From an uncultured Pseudomonadota bacterium (GTDB lineage Bacteria; Pseudomonadota; Gammaproteobacteria; Burkholderiales; JALYOK01), in the NCBI GenBank assembly GCA_902826775.1, contig CADEHE010000008.1, positions 1-64,000 on the forward strand: a stretch of 64,000 nt of DNA, given 5' to 3'. The translations under genes and the position numbers were made by a program. This document shows positions 25,424-34,278 of the stretch, piece after piece. Each line of letters opens with the position of its first letter. Position 1 is the stretch's first letter. The notes under the pieces are model-generated. The model searched no databases, was not told the DNA's origin, and saw only the letters and a program-made list of their open reading frames with translations.

Positions 25424-25992
25424 AAAACACTGTACTTCGTGGGCTAGTGTGCGTACTAGCCCTAGGATATCCCATGACGCCGCTTTGGGCGCAACTCAGG
25501 GATGTAAACTATGGCAAGTCTCAGTTGCAGTTCACCGTAAAACAAATGGGTGTGCCGGTGGACGGCAGCCTCAAGAAATTTTCTGCAAAGCTGAATTTCG
25601 ATCCGAGCAATCTTGCGGCCGCCAGTGCGCAGATTGAAATCGACATGGCCAGCGTCGATACCGGCAGCGAAGAGGGCGACACCGAGGTTAAGCACAAGCC
25701 ATGGTTCAACATCAAGGATTATCCCAGCGCGAAGTTCGTCTCCAGTAGTTTGCGCAAGAAAGGAAACAATCAGTACGAGGCGCTAGGCAAACTCAGCATC
25801 AAGGGCGCGAGCCGCGACGTCGTTCTGCCTTTTTCTGTAACCGATGATGCCGCCGGCAGCACACTCACCGGTCAGTTCACCTTGAAGCGGCTGGATTTCT
25901 CGATCGGCGATGGGCCATGGAATGATCCCGACACCGTCGCAAACGAAGTCATCGTCAAGTACAAACTCGTACTGGCGCCTTTGAAGAAGTAA
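25420..25992 (+). CDS. YceI family periplasmic protein (first copy)
   Basis: A 190-residue lipocalin-like beta-barrel protein with a signal peptide cleaved after about residue 25 (TPLWA). The YceI pattern is clear: VNYGKSQLQFTVKQMGVPV, SASIEIDMASVD-like strand, KPWFNIKDYPSAKFVSSS, and GKLSIKGASRDVVLPF. Family members bind polyisoprenoids and often accompany cytochrome b561. This copy is only about 25-30% like the next one by eye. It is co-transcribed with the b561 gene. Confidence 0.9.
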   Translation: MKNTVLRGLVCVLALGYPMTPLWAQLRDVNYGKSQLQFTVKQMGVPVDGSLKKFSAKLNFDPSNLAAASAQIEIDMASVDTGSEEGDTEVKHKPWFNIKDYPSAKFVSSSLRKKGNNQYEALGKLSIKGASRDVVLPFSVTDDAAGSTLTGQFTLKRLDFSIGDGPWNDPDTVANEVIVKYKLVLAPLKK

Positions 25993-26077
25993 CCGTCTCG
26001 CAGCCTTGTAACCAAACAGAACCAGCTAACGAGCGCAGCAGGCGGGTTTTCGTAACGCAACTTAGAGAGGAGCATCA

Positions 26078-26644
26078 ATGAAATTTGTAGCAACAGTGTT
26101 GGGGGCCGGCGTGGCTTTGTGTGGCAGCCTCGTGTCGGCACAAAACTACAGCATCGACTCGCGCCACACCTATCCTGTGTTCGAAGTAAAGCATCTAGGG
26201 ATCTCGACCCAGCGCGGGCGTTTTAACAGTGCCGCGGGCAAGATCATGCTGGATCGCGCAGGCAAGAAGGGTTCGGTGGAATTAACCATCGACGTGAATT
26301 CCATCGACATGGGCATCGCCAAATGGGATGAGCACATGAAGAGCGAAGATTTCTTCAACGCCGCCAAGTTCCCGACCATAGCCTTCAAGTCCAGCAATCT
26401 CAAATTCGATGGCGACAAAGTGGTCGGCGCCGAGGGCGAATTGACTATGCACGGCGTTACCAAGCCGGTAAGTTTGAGTGTGGCCGGCTTCAACTGCACC
26501 ATGCATCCGATGGTGAAGAAAGAAGTATGCGGTGCGGACATCACGGCTTCGATCAAACGCTCGCAATTCGGCATGGAGTACGGACTGCCTGGCATCGGTG
26601 ACGAGATCAAGATTTCCGTGCCGGTCGAAGCATTCAAAGAGTAG
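26078..26644 (+). CDS. YceI family periplasmic protein (second copy)
   Basis: A 188-residue secreted protein with a signal peptide (cleavage after LVSAQ, about residue 22) and canonical YceI motifs: YSIDSRHTYPVFEVKHLGIS, DFFNAAKFPTIAFKSS and GELTMHGVTKPVSL. Two Cys residues in the second half may form a disulfide (NCTMHP ... EVCGAD). A GAGAGGAG ribosome-binding site precedes the ATG. It follows the first YceI gene by 85 bases, and a strong terminator lies directly downstream. Confidence 0.93.
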   Translation: MKFVATVLGAGVALCGSLVSAQNYSIDSRHTYPVFEVKHLGISTQRGRFNSAAGKIMLDRAGKKGSVELTIDVNSIDMGIAKWDEHMKSEDFFNAAKFPTIAFKSSNLKFDGDKVVGAEGELTMHGVTKPVSLSVAGFNCTMHPMVKKEVCGADITASIKRSQFGMEYGLPGIGDEIKISVPVEAFKE

Positions 26645-26661
26645 GCGCAGGCGCTATGTCG

Positions 26662-26690
26662 CGGGGAGCGCCGGGCTCCCCGTTTTGATT
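26662..26690 (+). terminator. Intrinsic terminator after the b561-YceI-YceI operon
   Basis: CGGGGAGC (26662-26669) and GCTCCCCG (26675-26682) form a perfect 8-bp GC-rich stem with a 5-base loop, followed by TTTTGATT. The position 18 bases after the second YceI stop codon fits rho-independent termination. Confidence 0.85.
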
Positions 26691-26836
26691 ATCTCGCGTG
26701 CTCGGAGAATTCGAGTCCGCGATCGCTCTTGTTCTGCTTAGTCTAGCGTGGCTTAGCCGTACAATAGCCTCCAGCGCGCGGGGCATTACATCTCTCCTTC
26801 CTCAACCCTCACCGCCGCGCCAGCAGAGGCAACCGT

Positions 26837-27550
26837 ATGAGTGAATCGCAGCGCAGTGCGCCCACTGTCATGGTGACCGGAGCGGCCGGCAGTCTCGGCA
26901 GCGCCGTGGCCGAAGCGTTCAACGGCTTCGGCGCAAACTTGGCGCTGATCGATCTTGATAAAGTGCAATTGCAGCGTGCCTACCCGCATCCAAGCGAGCG
27001 GCAACTGCTGCTGCCGGCAAATCTGCTGGAGCAAGCGCAAGTTCAGGGCGCGGTCGATCAAGCGCTCAAGCGCTTTCAGCGTATCGACGTGCTGTGCAAT
27101 GTCGCCGGTGGCTTCCGGATGGGTCCGGCGGTGCATGAGACCAGCGACGCTGACTGGCAGTTTCTGTTTGATATCAACGTGCGCACCATGCTTAACGCGG
27201 TGCGCGCCGTCGTTCCCAGGATGATTGCCCAAGGCGGCGGCAGCATTATTAACGTCGCCGCTTACTCGGGGCAAAAGGGTGTGGCGCAGATGGGCGCTTA
27301 CTGCGCCTCGAAAAGCGTGGTGATTCGGCTAACCGAAGCGATGTCGGCAGAATTGCGCGAGAAGAACATCAACGTCAATTGCGTGCTGCCGACTATCATC
27401 GACACCCCGCCCAACCGCGCGGCGATGCCGGGCGCTGACGCCAGCCGCTGGGTCGCACCGCAGGCACTTGCCAGCACGATTGTGTTCCTCGCCTCGGACG
27501 CGGCCCATGCGATGCATGGCGCAGCAGTGCCGGTGACTGGACTGAGTTAG
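26837..27550 (+). CDS. SDR family oxidoreductase
   Basis: A short-chain dehydrogenase/reductase of 237 residues. The NAD(P)-binding TGAAGSLGSAVAEA motif (about residues 13-26), the NVAGG motif, the catalytic Ser in NVAAYSG and the YCASK pair (Tyr-x3-Lys) are all present. The acidic residue ending the second strand (LIDLD) suggests a preference for NAD. The substrate is unknown. It is preceded by an AGAGG ribosome-binding site. It is followed 47 bases later by the KefF-like gene, though co-function is not implied. Confidence 0.88.
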   Translation: MSESQRSAPTVMVTGAAGSLGSAVAEAFNGFGANLALIDLDKVQLQRAYPHPSERQLLLPANLLEQAQVQGAVDQALKRFQRIDVLCNVAGGFRMGPAVHETSDADWQFLFDINVRTMLNAVRAVVPRMIAQGGGSIINVAAYSGQKGVAQMGAYCASKSVVIRLTEAMSAELREKNINVNCVLPTIIDTPPNRAAMPGADASRWVAPQALASTIVFLASDAAHAMHGAAVPVTGLS

Positions 27551-27597
27551 CGGCGCCCTAAACTTCAGCCGGGTTACCGTCACCTGCATTACAATCG

Positions 27598-28131
27598 ATG
27601 ATCCTGCTGATCTACGCTCACCCGCATCACTCGCGCTCAATCGCGCAGCGCGCACTGCTGGAGGCGGTGATTGATTTGCCGCGGCTTACCTTCCATCCGC
27701 TCTACGACCGTTATCCGGATTTCGCCATCGACGTAGCCGCCGAGCAAGCGCTGATGAGACGGGCGCAACTCGTCATTTGGCAGCATCCGCTGTATTGGTA
27801 TGCGCCGCCGGCGCTGCTGAAGCTTTGGTATGAGGACGTACTTACGCGCGGTTGGGCGTTCGGCGAGGGCGGCGACGCGCTGGCAGGCAAAGATTGTCTT
27901 TGGGTCACCTCGACCGGCGCGCTGCCGGAGGCCTACCAGGCCGGTGGCGCGCATCAACACGATTTTGCCGCGTTCGAACCCGTCGTCAAACAAACAGCGC
28001 GCTTCTGCAAGATGAACTGGCAAGAGCCAATCGTTGTGCATGGCGCGCATCGTATCGACGCTGCGATGCTCGCGCAGCATGCGGCGCAGTACCGCGCGCG
28101 GCTACAAGCTTGGAGCCAAGCGCATGGCTGA
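27598..28131 (+). CDS. kefF: NAD(P)H:quinone oxidoreductase/KefF-type ancillary protein
   Basis: A flavodoxin-fold flavoprotein of 177 residues with the family start ILLIYAHPHHSRS, the QHPLYWYAPPALLKLW segment and DVLTRGWAFGEGG. In E. coli, KefF-like proteins bind FMN, reduce quinones and activate the KefC potassium efflux system. Its stop codon overlaps the start of the KefC-type antiporter by 8 bases, strongly supporting a KefF/KefC pair. Confidence 0.9.
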   Translation: MILLIYAHPHHSRSIAQRALLEAVIDLPRLTFHPLYDRYPDFAIDVAAEQALMRRAQLVIWQHPLYWYAPPALLKLWYEDVLTRGWAFGEGGDALAGKDCLWVTSTGALPEAYQAGGAHQHDFAAFEPVVKQTARFCKMNWQEPIVVHGAHRIDAAMLAQHAAQYRARLQAWSQAHG

Positions 28132-29923
28132 GGGCTCACTGCTGCGCGATGCGCTGGTCTATCTCGGTGCCGCGGTGGTGTGTGTGCCGCTGGCGCAGCG
28201 CTTCGGTCTCGGTTCGGTGCTGGGCTATCTGATCGCCGGCTGCGTCATCGGGCCATGGGGTTTGGGCCTGGTGCAAGAGGCTGCATCGACGCTGCACTTC
28301 GGCGAGTTCGGTGTAGTGCTGATGCTGTTTCTCATCGGTTTGGAGCTTGACCTCAAGCGCCTGATGCAGATGCGCGGCAGCGTGTTTGGCGGTGGCAGCT
28401 TACAAATGGCGGCATGCGGCGCGCTGCTTGCAGCGGGCCTGCTGGCTGCCGGGCTGGCTTGGCATAGCGCGCTGGCAGCGGGACTTGCCATGGCGATGTC
28501 TTCGACCGCGGTCGCGGTGCAAAGTATGAACGAGCGCAATCTGCTCGGCGCGCCGGTGGGCAAATCGGCGTTCGCGATCCTCTTGTTCCAAGACATCGCC
28601 GCAATTCCGCTTATTGCTTTGGTGCCGCTGCTCGGCGTGCAAGCCGCCGGCGCCGATCCGGGTTGGCTGCAGGCAATCAAAGCGCTCGCGGCCATCGCCG
28701 GCGTCATTGTCATCGGCCGGTTCTTGACGCGTCCGGCGATGCGCTTGATCGCGCAGACTGATGTGCGCGAAATCTTCACCGCGTTCGCGCTGCTGCTGGT
28801 CATCGGCATCGCACAGCTCATGACGCTGGCGGGACTGTCGATGGCGCTCGGCGCATTCCTCGCGGGCGTGCTGCTGGCGAGCTCCGAGTACCGCCATGCC
28901 CTGGAGGCCGACATCGCGCCGTTCAAGGGCCTGTTGCTCGGCTTATTCTTCATCGCCGTCGGCATGTCGATCGATTTTGGTGTTGTGTTGCGCGAACCGG
29001 CACTGCTTGCTCTGCTATTGGCCGGCTTGCTCACGCTCAAAGGGATCGGCTTGTGGCTAATTGCGCCGCGCTTGGGTGTCGCCCCGCGCGAGCGCTGGCT
29101 GTTTGCAGCCTTGCTGGCGCAAGGCGGTGAATTCGCTTTTGTCGTGTTCGGCGTAGCGCGCGGCGCGCAACTGCTGCCGCAACGATGGGAGGCGCTGCTG
29201 ACGGCGGCGGTAGCGCTTTCAATGGCGGCCACGCCGCTGCTCATCATCTTGGCGTACCGCTACGCCGCGCGCCACGGCACCCTCGCGCGTGAGGACGATG
29301 TCATCGAGAACGAGCACGCCGAAGTGCTCATCGCCGGCTTCGGCCGCTACGGCCAGATTGTCGCGCGGCTGCTGCTGGCGCATGACGTGCGCATCACTGT
29401 GCTCGATCACGATCCCGATCAAATCGAACTCATCCGCAAATTCGGCTACAAAGTGTTTTATGGTGATGCCACGCGCATCGATCTACTCGAAGCGGCGGGT
29501 GCCGCGCAGGCGAAGCTCTTGGTGGTCGCAATCGATCAGGTTGAAGACAGCTTGGCGCTTGTGGACCTCGCACGCCAGGAATTTCCCAAACTCAAGATCA
29601 TCGCGCGCGCGCGCAACGTGCGGCACTGGATGGAGTTGACCGAACGCGGCGTGACCGCGATCGAGCGCGAAACTTTCGAGAGTTCGCTGCGCAGCGGCCG
29701 CGCCGCGCTGGAGGCACTCGGTATGCCGCCGTACGAGGCGCGCGAGTTTGCCGACGATTTCCGGCGCCGAAACATTGCGACTCTGCGGGCCATGCTGCCG
29801 CACTTCCGCGATGAATCGAAGTCGCTCGCGCTGGCGAAAAGCGGGCGCGCGGAACTGGAAGAGAACCTGCGCCGCGACCGCGAAGCGCGCAGTCATCGGG
29901 GAGGCGCGCAGGGGTGGCAGTGA
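28124..29923 (+). CDS. kefC: Glutathione-regulated K+/H+ antiporter, KefB/KefC type (CPA2)
   Basis: A 599-residue integral membrane antiporter. About 12 hydrophobic helices (residues 5-385) carry the CPA2 exchanger domain, with GLELDLKRL and the AMSSTAVAVQ segment. A cytosolic TrkA-N (KTN) domain follows, with the Rossmann motif VLIAGFGRYGQIVARLL and an acidic residue for NAD binding (VLDHDPDQIEL). In E. coli such systems expel K+ and acidify the cytoplasm during electrophile stress, gated by glutathione adducts. The ATG at 28124 inside the upstream gene is used; the longer open frame before it belongs to the KefF overlap. Confidence 0.92.
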   Translation: MAEGSLLRDALVYLGAAVVCVPLAQRFGLGSVLGYLIAGCVIGPWGLGLVQEAASTLHFGEFGVVLMLFLIGLELDLKRLMQMRGSVFGGGSLQMAACGALLAAGLLAAGLAWHSALAAGLAMAMSSTAVAVQSMNERNLLGAPVGKSAFAILLFQDIAAIPLIALVPLLGVQAAGADPGWLQAIKALAAIAGVIVIGRFLTRPAMRLIAQTDVREIFTAFALLLVIGIAQLMTLAGLSMALGAFLAGVLLASSEYRHALEADIAPFKGLLLGLFFIAVGMSIDFGVVLREPALLALLLAGLLTLKGIGLWLIAPRLGVAPRERWLFAALLAQGGEFAFVVFGVARGAQLLPQRWEALLTAAVALSMAATPLLIILAYRYAARHGTLAREDDVIENEHAEVLIAGFGRYGQIVARLLLAHDVRITVLDHDPDQIELIRKFGYKVFYGDATRIDLLEAAGAAQAKLLVVAIDQVEDSLALVDLARQEFPKLKIIARARNVRHWMELTERGVTAIERETFESSLRSGRAALEALGMPPYEAREFADDFRRRNIATLRAMLPHFRDESKSLALAKSGRAELEENLRRDREARSHRGGAQGWQ

Positions 29924-30068
29924 TGCCGAACTTGTGTCGCAGGCGTGCGGAGCAGCCCTATTGTCGCGGGCTGGTTACGCATGGGCAGCGAGCGAGCGCG
30001 CATTTGACAGCCGCTGCCCCGCCAGGCAACACTTGCTCCCTAAGCACTGAAGTTTGGAGGGTTTTCCC

Positions 30069-31544
30069 ATGATTTCCGGCACATGGCCAAGGCTTATGCG
30101 CGTGCTGGCGGCACTGTTGCTCGCGGCCGGGTTGACGCATTGCGCTTCGATCGAGCAGGCGAAGAAATTCGTGCAGGATCGCATCGCGGCCAGCAAGAAA
30201 AAGGACATGCTGTCCAAAGAGGGGCAGCAGATTACGATCGAGGAACTCAGCCAGCTGATGCAGGGCTACGCGGACCGTTACATGACCTTGATCCGTGGCG
30301 CTTGCGAGGAAATCGAGCGCGACAACCCGGATGATTTGCAGCGGCGCATCGCGCACGGCATCAAGCTGCACCAAGTCAGTTCCGTGTACGACATCGTCAC
30401 CAATGCGGATGCCTATACGCAGCTGCTTGACCTCACGCTTGTAGTGACGCTGCAGAGCATGAAGTGGATCGACGAAGATCAGGCCGATGAGTTGTTCGGC
30501 GCGCGCTCTGCACCGCTGATCGGCGCTTCGCGCAAAACGCGCGAAGACATTTGGAACATCGCTTCGCGCGTGCTCAAGCCTGAGCAGTTGGAGACGCTCG
30601 ACTATTTGATCTGGGATTGGCGCCGCCGCAATCAGGACGTGTCCTACGTTTCTTGGATCCGGTTCGACGATTTCGCCGGCTCGCGCGGCAAGTCGGCGAT
30701 CGCCGATGTGCCCAAGGGCTCGGGCTTGCTGGCGCCGGTCGGCGAGGCAAAGCAAGCAGTGGATGAAGTGCGCTTGCTGGGCGAGCGTGTTTTTTATCTC
30801 TCCAAGCGCATGCCGGTGATGCTCGATTGGCAAATCCAGTCGGCGATGGATAACGTGCTCTACGATCCGAAGATCGACAACATCACCGCCTCGGTCACCA
30901 ACGTGTCGAAAACCGTTGAGCAACTGCCGCAAACCATCGCCAAAGAGCGCGCCGCGCTGTTCGACGAGATCGAGGGCAAGCAGGGCATGATCAACAACGT
31001 GTTCGGCCAATATCGCGTGGCGCTGGCCGACACTAACAAGTTGACCGGTTCGGTAATGAACGTGGCCGATTCCGCCAACGAATTGATGCACACCTTGAAA
31101 GAGACGACGCTGACGCTCAACTCAACCATCGACGCCATCGATCGCGTGTTCATCGCGCCGGGCAAGAATCAGCCGAAAGATCCGAACGCGAAACCGTTCG
31201 ACATTCAACAATACACGCAAAGCTTGCTCGCGTTGACCACCGCGCTCAAGGAAGCAAATCAGCTGATTAACACCACGGGTGACTTGCTCGGCTCGACCAA
31301 GCTGCAGCAGCCGATTGCACAGATCAACGAAGTCACGACGAAACAGCTCGACAACGTGACCTCGCGCAGCGCACGCATACTCGATCAAGCATTCTGGCGC
31401 GGCGTGGCACTGATCATTGTGTTTTTCATCATGCTGACTATCTATCGCTTGTTAGTCTCGCGTGTGTTCGGCGCGCCAACCGTGACTGTGCAACCGGCGG
31501 AAGGCGGTACTGGATTTAGTTTCTTCAAGAGAAAGAAGTCCTGA
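30069..31544 (+). CDS. Uncharacterised exported protein with C-terminal membrane anchor
   Basis: A 491-residue protein that I do not recognise. A ribosome-binding site GGAGG 8 bases upstream fixes the ATG at 30069. The N-terminus is hydrophobic and ends LTHC, an imperfect lipobox with His before the Cys. The body is helical and charged; from about residue 260 it has long heptad-like stretches with many Asn/Thr/Asp (e.g. NVADSANELMHTLKETTLTLN), resembling the coiled-coil signalling regions of methyl-accepting proteins but with no clear signalling tip. A single transmembrane helix lies near residues 445-465. A PstS-like gene follows after about 65 bases, so the two may act together. Confidence 0.7.
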   Translation: MISGTWPRLMRVLAALLLAAGLTHCASIEQAKKFVQDRIAASKKKDMLSKEGQQITIEELSQLMQGYADRYMTLIRGACEEIERDNPDDLQRRIAHGIKLHQVSSVYDIVTNADAYTQLLDLTLVVTLQSMKWIDEDQADELFGARSAPLIGASRKTREDIWNIASRVLKPEQLETLDYLIWDWRRRNQDVSYVSWIRFDDFAGSRGKSAIADVPKGSGLLAPVGEAKQAVDEVRLLGERVFYLSKRMPVMLDWQIQSAMDNVLYDPKIDNITASVTNVSKTVEQLPQTIAKERAALFDEIEGKQGMINNVFGQYRVALADTNKLTGSVMNVADSANELMHTLKETTLTLNSTIDAIDRVFIAPGKNQPKDPNAKPFDIQQYTQSLLALTTALKEANQLINTTGDLLGSTKLQQPIAQINEVTTKQLDNVTSRSARILDQAFWRGVALIIVFFIMLTIYRLLVSRVFGAPTVTVQPAEGGTGFSFFKRKKS

Positions 31545-31608
31545 GCCATTGACCAGTTTATAGACCTGGCAGTACTATGCCCATGCCGCCTCTTTGCACA
31601 TTGTCTAC

Positions 31609-32730
31609 GTGAACTTGCTCAAGCTCCTGTTGCTTTCTCTGATGTGCGTGGTGCTGGGCGCGCGCGCAGCAGCCGAAGGGCAGAGCGCGACGCAGCGCTC
31701 GTCCGATCAAATCGCTGCTCCTGCCGCCGAAGCGGCTCCCGCCGCGCCGCTGCCCGGTGTGGATATGCCCGCGGCGCCCAAACAACGCACTCCCCTTACT
31801 ACTGATCGCCCCGTGCCGGGGAGTGCGCGGATCAAGGCAGATCCGCGCACGCCGGAGTACCGCAAAATCGACCGCTTGGCCGGAAAGATCCGGAGTGTAG
31901 GCTCTTCGACCCTGTCGAATCTGCTCAATCGCTGGGCGACCGATTTCAAGTTGATCTATCCAGAAGTGGAAATCGAAGTTTCCGGTGGCGGCTCGGGCAC
32001 AGCGTTGCCCGCTTTGATCGAAGGGCGCGCCGAGCTCGCGCCGATGAGCCGCGCCCTGAAGAAAGATGAGATCGCCAAGTTTCAAGCGAAGTTCGGTTAC
32101 GAGCCGACGCAGTTTATCGTCGGACTTGATGCGCTCGCGGTGTACGTCAACAAAAACAATCCGCTCAAGCAGATGACGCTCAAACAGCTCGATGCGATCT
32201 ACTCCATCACGCGCAAGCGCGGCGGGCAGCAGATCCGCTATTGGGGGCAGCTTGGATTGGAAGGAGATTGGCGCGAGCGCGAGATCGTGCTCAAAGGGCC
32301 TTCGCCGGCCATGGGCATGCACAGCGTGTTTCGCGAAATGGCGCTGGAAGGCGGCGACTTTCGCTACGATTTGCGCGGTGAACCGGTAGCAACTTCAATC
32401 GTGCAAGGCGTCGGCGCGACCGACGCAGCGATCGGCTTCGCTAGTTATTTCTACGGCTCGAAACGCGCGCGCGCCTTGGCGATCGCGGCCAACGACAGCG
32501 GGCCATTCTATGAGCCGACACACGCCAATTGCGTCAGCGGCGCCTACCCGATGTCACGCTTCTTGTATGTCTACGCCAACAAGCCACCGGGCAAGGCGCT
32601 CAATGCGCTGGCAGCACATTTCCTCGCGTTCGCATGCTCAAAGCAAGGCCAAGAAACGGCGGCGCGCGACGGTAACTATCCGCTAACGGCGGACATCCTG
32701 TACAAGGAATGCCTTAGTAAGCTGAAGTAG
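31609..32730 (+). CDS. PstS-like phosphate-type substrate-binding protein (orphan)
   Basis: A secreted protein of about 373 residues with a signal peptide (ending GARAAAEG), a Pro/Ala-rich linker of about 50 residues, and a PBP-like domain starting at IRSVGSSTLSNLL. It matches the phosphate-binding pattern: the GSST loop, SGGGSGTALPALIEGRAELAPMSR, and AIGFASYFYG. No pstC, pstA or pstB gene is nearby, so it may serve sensing or scavenging. The start is uncertain: GTG at 31609 gives a better signal peptide than TTG at 31594; neither has a good ribosome-binding site. Confidence 0.82.
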   Translation: MNLLKLLLLSLMCVVLGARAAAEGQSATQRSSDQIAAPAAEAAPAAPLPGVDMPAAPKQRTPLTTDRPVPGSARIKADPRTPEYRKIDRLAGKIRSVGSSTLSNLLNRWATDFKLIYPEVEIEVSGGGSGTALPALIEGRAELAPMSRALKKDEIAKFQAKFGYEPTQFIVGLDALAVYVNKNNPLKQMTLKQLDAIYSITRKRGGQQIRYWGQLGLEGDWREREIVLKGPSPAMGMHSVFREMALEGGDFRYDLRGEPVATSIVQGVGATDAAIGFASYFYGSKRARALAIAANDSGPFYEPTHANCVSGAYPMSRFLYVYANKPPGKALNALAAHFLAFACSKQGQETAARDGNYPLTADILYKECLSKLK

Positions 32731-32740
32731 TCTCCCCCAT

Positions 32741-32769
32741 AAAAAGAAACCCGCCGCAATTGCGGCGGG
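32741..32769 (-). terminator. 20-bp perfect palindrome with T-run on the minus strand
   Basis: Positions 32750-32769 form a perfect GC-rich palindrome, CCCGCC... to ...GGCGGG. On the minus strand it is followed by TTTCTTTTTAT, a typical intrinsic terminator tail, and it lies downstream of the PEP-CTERM gene. On the plus strand it also sits 20 bases after the PstS-like stop codon, so it may end transcription from both sides. Confidence 0.8.
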
Positions 32770-33065
32770 GGGGTAAACCTTCGCGGAGTCGGCGAAGGGG
32801 AGGAGGAGTCAACGAGCTAGGGAGGCTCGCTTTCCGATATTGGTATTGCAGAAGGCATGCCAACTCTTGGTTGGTGAGATATTGATGTTCTCTCAGAAAC
32901 TTACGGAATCAGAGCGCGAATGCGCCGCAGCGCGCTGCACTGTAGGGGCGCATCAGATTCGACGACGCACCGAAACGGCGCTATCGATGCCCGCTCGGGC
33001 AATGTGCCCGGCGCTCGTTGCGCCAGGTAACAATTTGCTCTGATCGAGCTGCGGACCGGACTCGG
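32770..33065. other. Intergenic region with a second hairpin
   Basis: No gene is supported. CCTTCGC (32778-32784) and GCGAAGG (32792-32798) form a 7-bp stem just right of the terminator palindrome, followed by a GGAGGAGGAG purine run. The rest, up to the PEP-CTERM stop codon, shows no recognisable element. Confidence 0.4.
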
Positions 33066-33734
33066 TTACTTCGCGCCGGTTTTTCGCACGACCCGCTGCA
33101 GGCCAAGCCCTAAAGCGATCAGCATGAGCGACGCAGGCTCCGGGATACGCTGCCAACTTTCTATGGTTCCGTCGGCGGAGTAGGCGCTGGGGATGCCTAT
33201 CTCTCTGCAGAAGCCGGACCCCGGTATTGGCCCTTCTATGGAACCAATATGGCACTCCCCGGCGACCACCGTTTGCTCGACACGCAACGACCAGGTTCCG
33301 TCGACATTCTGTTGAAAGCTTGAGTATGCCGTTCTGACCGAGAGATCGCCCAGGCCAGCGGTTTCGGGCAAGGTTCCACTGATGATACGGTCGAAGTTCG
33401 GGTCCGCGAGGAAATCAAGCGAATCGAGGTACACACCATCGAAGATCAAAAACGATTCGACGAAATGCTCGGCTGAATAGCATGTGCTGATTCGGCTTCC
33501 CCAACAGTCAAAAATGCTGCTGCCCGGCACGTAGTCGTGACGCATGGTGATTTCGATCACGACATCATCAGCGCACACCTTGGGCCCGACCACATAGTTA
33601 CCGGGTTCGGTGGTGCGGATCAAGCTGTGGTTGCTGTCGGTGCAGGTTGCCCCGATCGCTCGATAGATGGTGGATGCCGACGCCGAGCCGGCAAAAAACA
33701 AAAGCAACAAGAATAAGTTACGAACCGTTTTCAT
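33066..33734 (-). CDS. PEP-CTERM sorting domain-containing protein
   Basis: A 222-residue exported protein. A signal peptide (MKTVRNLFLLLLFFAGSASAS) is followed by a Cys-containing beta-rich domain of unknown function and a C-terminal sorting signal: IPEPASLMLIALGLGL, then a basic tail RRxxRK-like (RVVRKTGAK). Such proteins are processed by exosortase (EpsH/XrtA) and go to the cell surface or exopolysaccharide in biofilm-forming proteobacteria. I set the start at 33734; the longer open frame upstream lacks coding character. No exosortase gene is in the window. Confidence 0.85.
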   Translation of the reverse strand: MKTVRNLFLLLLFFAGSASASTIYRAIGATCTDSNHSLIRTTEPGNYVVGPKVCADDVVIEITMRHDYVPGSSIFDCWGSRISTCYSAEHFVESFLIFDGVYLDSLDFLADPNFDRIISGTLPETAGLGDLSVRTAYSSFQQNVDGTWSLRVEQTVVAGECHIGSIEGPIPGSGFCREIGIPSAYSADGTIESWQRIPEPASLMLIALGLGLQRVVRKTGAK

Positions 33735-33919
33735 GCGCGCTTTCTGATTAGGATTTATATGCCTGAAAAAGATTACTCGTACACTCAAACGACTGCAAGC
33801 GTTGCCACGGTGATGCAACACCGTTGGGCTGGGTAGCGCGAGCGCCGACGCGGAGCTGCGCATGCTTGCGCTAACGACCCTTTGCCGAAATCGATTTGTG
33901 CGCCGCATGAGAACAGACC

Positions 33920-34114
33920 CGCGGCAAAGTGTACCCGTGCACCGCACAACCGGTCGTCGGCATCACTCTCAAAGCGGCCGTTTGCGAAGATCAATTCCTA
34001 ACGCGAACAACGCGCGGCGTTTGAAGACAAGAATGCCGACCTTCACGGTTGTCGGCAATCGAGCGTCGATCAGATTCTCCCTCTTTCGGACCTCGACAAC
34101 CTCACTGGCGGCCA
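33920..34114 (+). repeat. 195-bp inverted repeat, left copy
   Basis: This segment matches the reverse complement of 37666-37860 over its whole length with only a few mismatches, beginning at CGCGGCAAAGTGTACCCG and ending near GGCGGCCA. Outside these limits the two flanks differ. The pair brackets the cassette array. Short frames inside are interrupted in both copies, and no known insertion sequence was recognised. Confidence 0.9.
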
Positions 34115-34199
34115 CAAGCGTTCGTTCATGCTTGCGGCGTACAACTCACACAATCCGCTCCTAAGGTGACATGCCGGAAAAGTCGATACCTCGGATGTG

Positions 34200-34278
34200 C
34201 CCTAACTCAACATTCAGCGGCAGCAAGCAAGCGGGCGCGCACCCGCTTGCGAAGGTCCGCTGCAACGGTGGGTTAGTG
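34200..34278 (-). other. Integron attC site (third in the array)
   Basis: Read on the minus strand: R'' CACTAAC, an L'' stretch CCACCGTTGCAGCGG, a central stem-loop with GCAAGCGGG...CCCGCTTGC, an L' stretch CCGCTGAATGTTGA and R' GTTAGGG. The two arms pair with one extrahelical base, as expected for attC. The stop codon of the cassette gene lies inside R''. Length is 79 bp. Confidence 0.82.

Noticed and set aside
28225-29247. 340-codon minus-strand frame opposite kefC
   Set aside because: It mirrors the conserved antiporter coding sequence and is Ser/Ala/Pro-rich without domains.
29958-31091. 377-codon minus-strand frame
   Set aside because: It covers a plus-strand gene with its own ribosome-binding site and signal; the antisense translation is His/Arg-rich with no motif.
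33780-33830. Possible fourth attC site ending in GTTGGGC near 33820
   Set aside because: The potential palindrome is too short and the inner arms do not pair.
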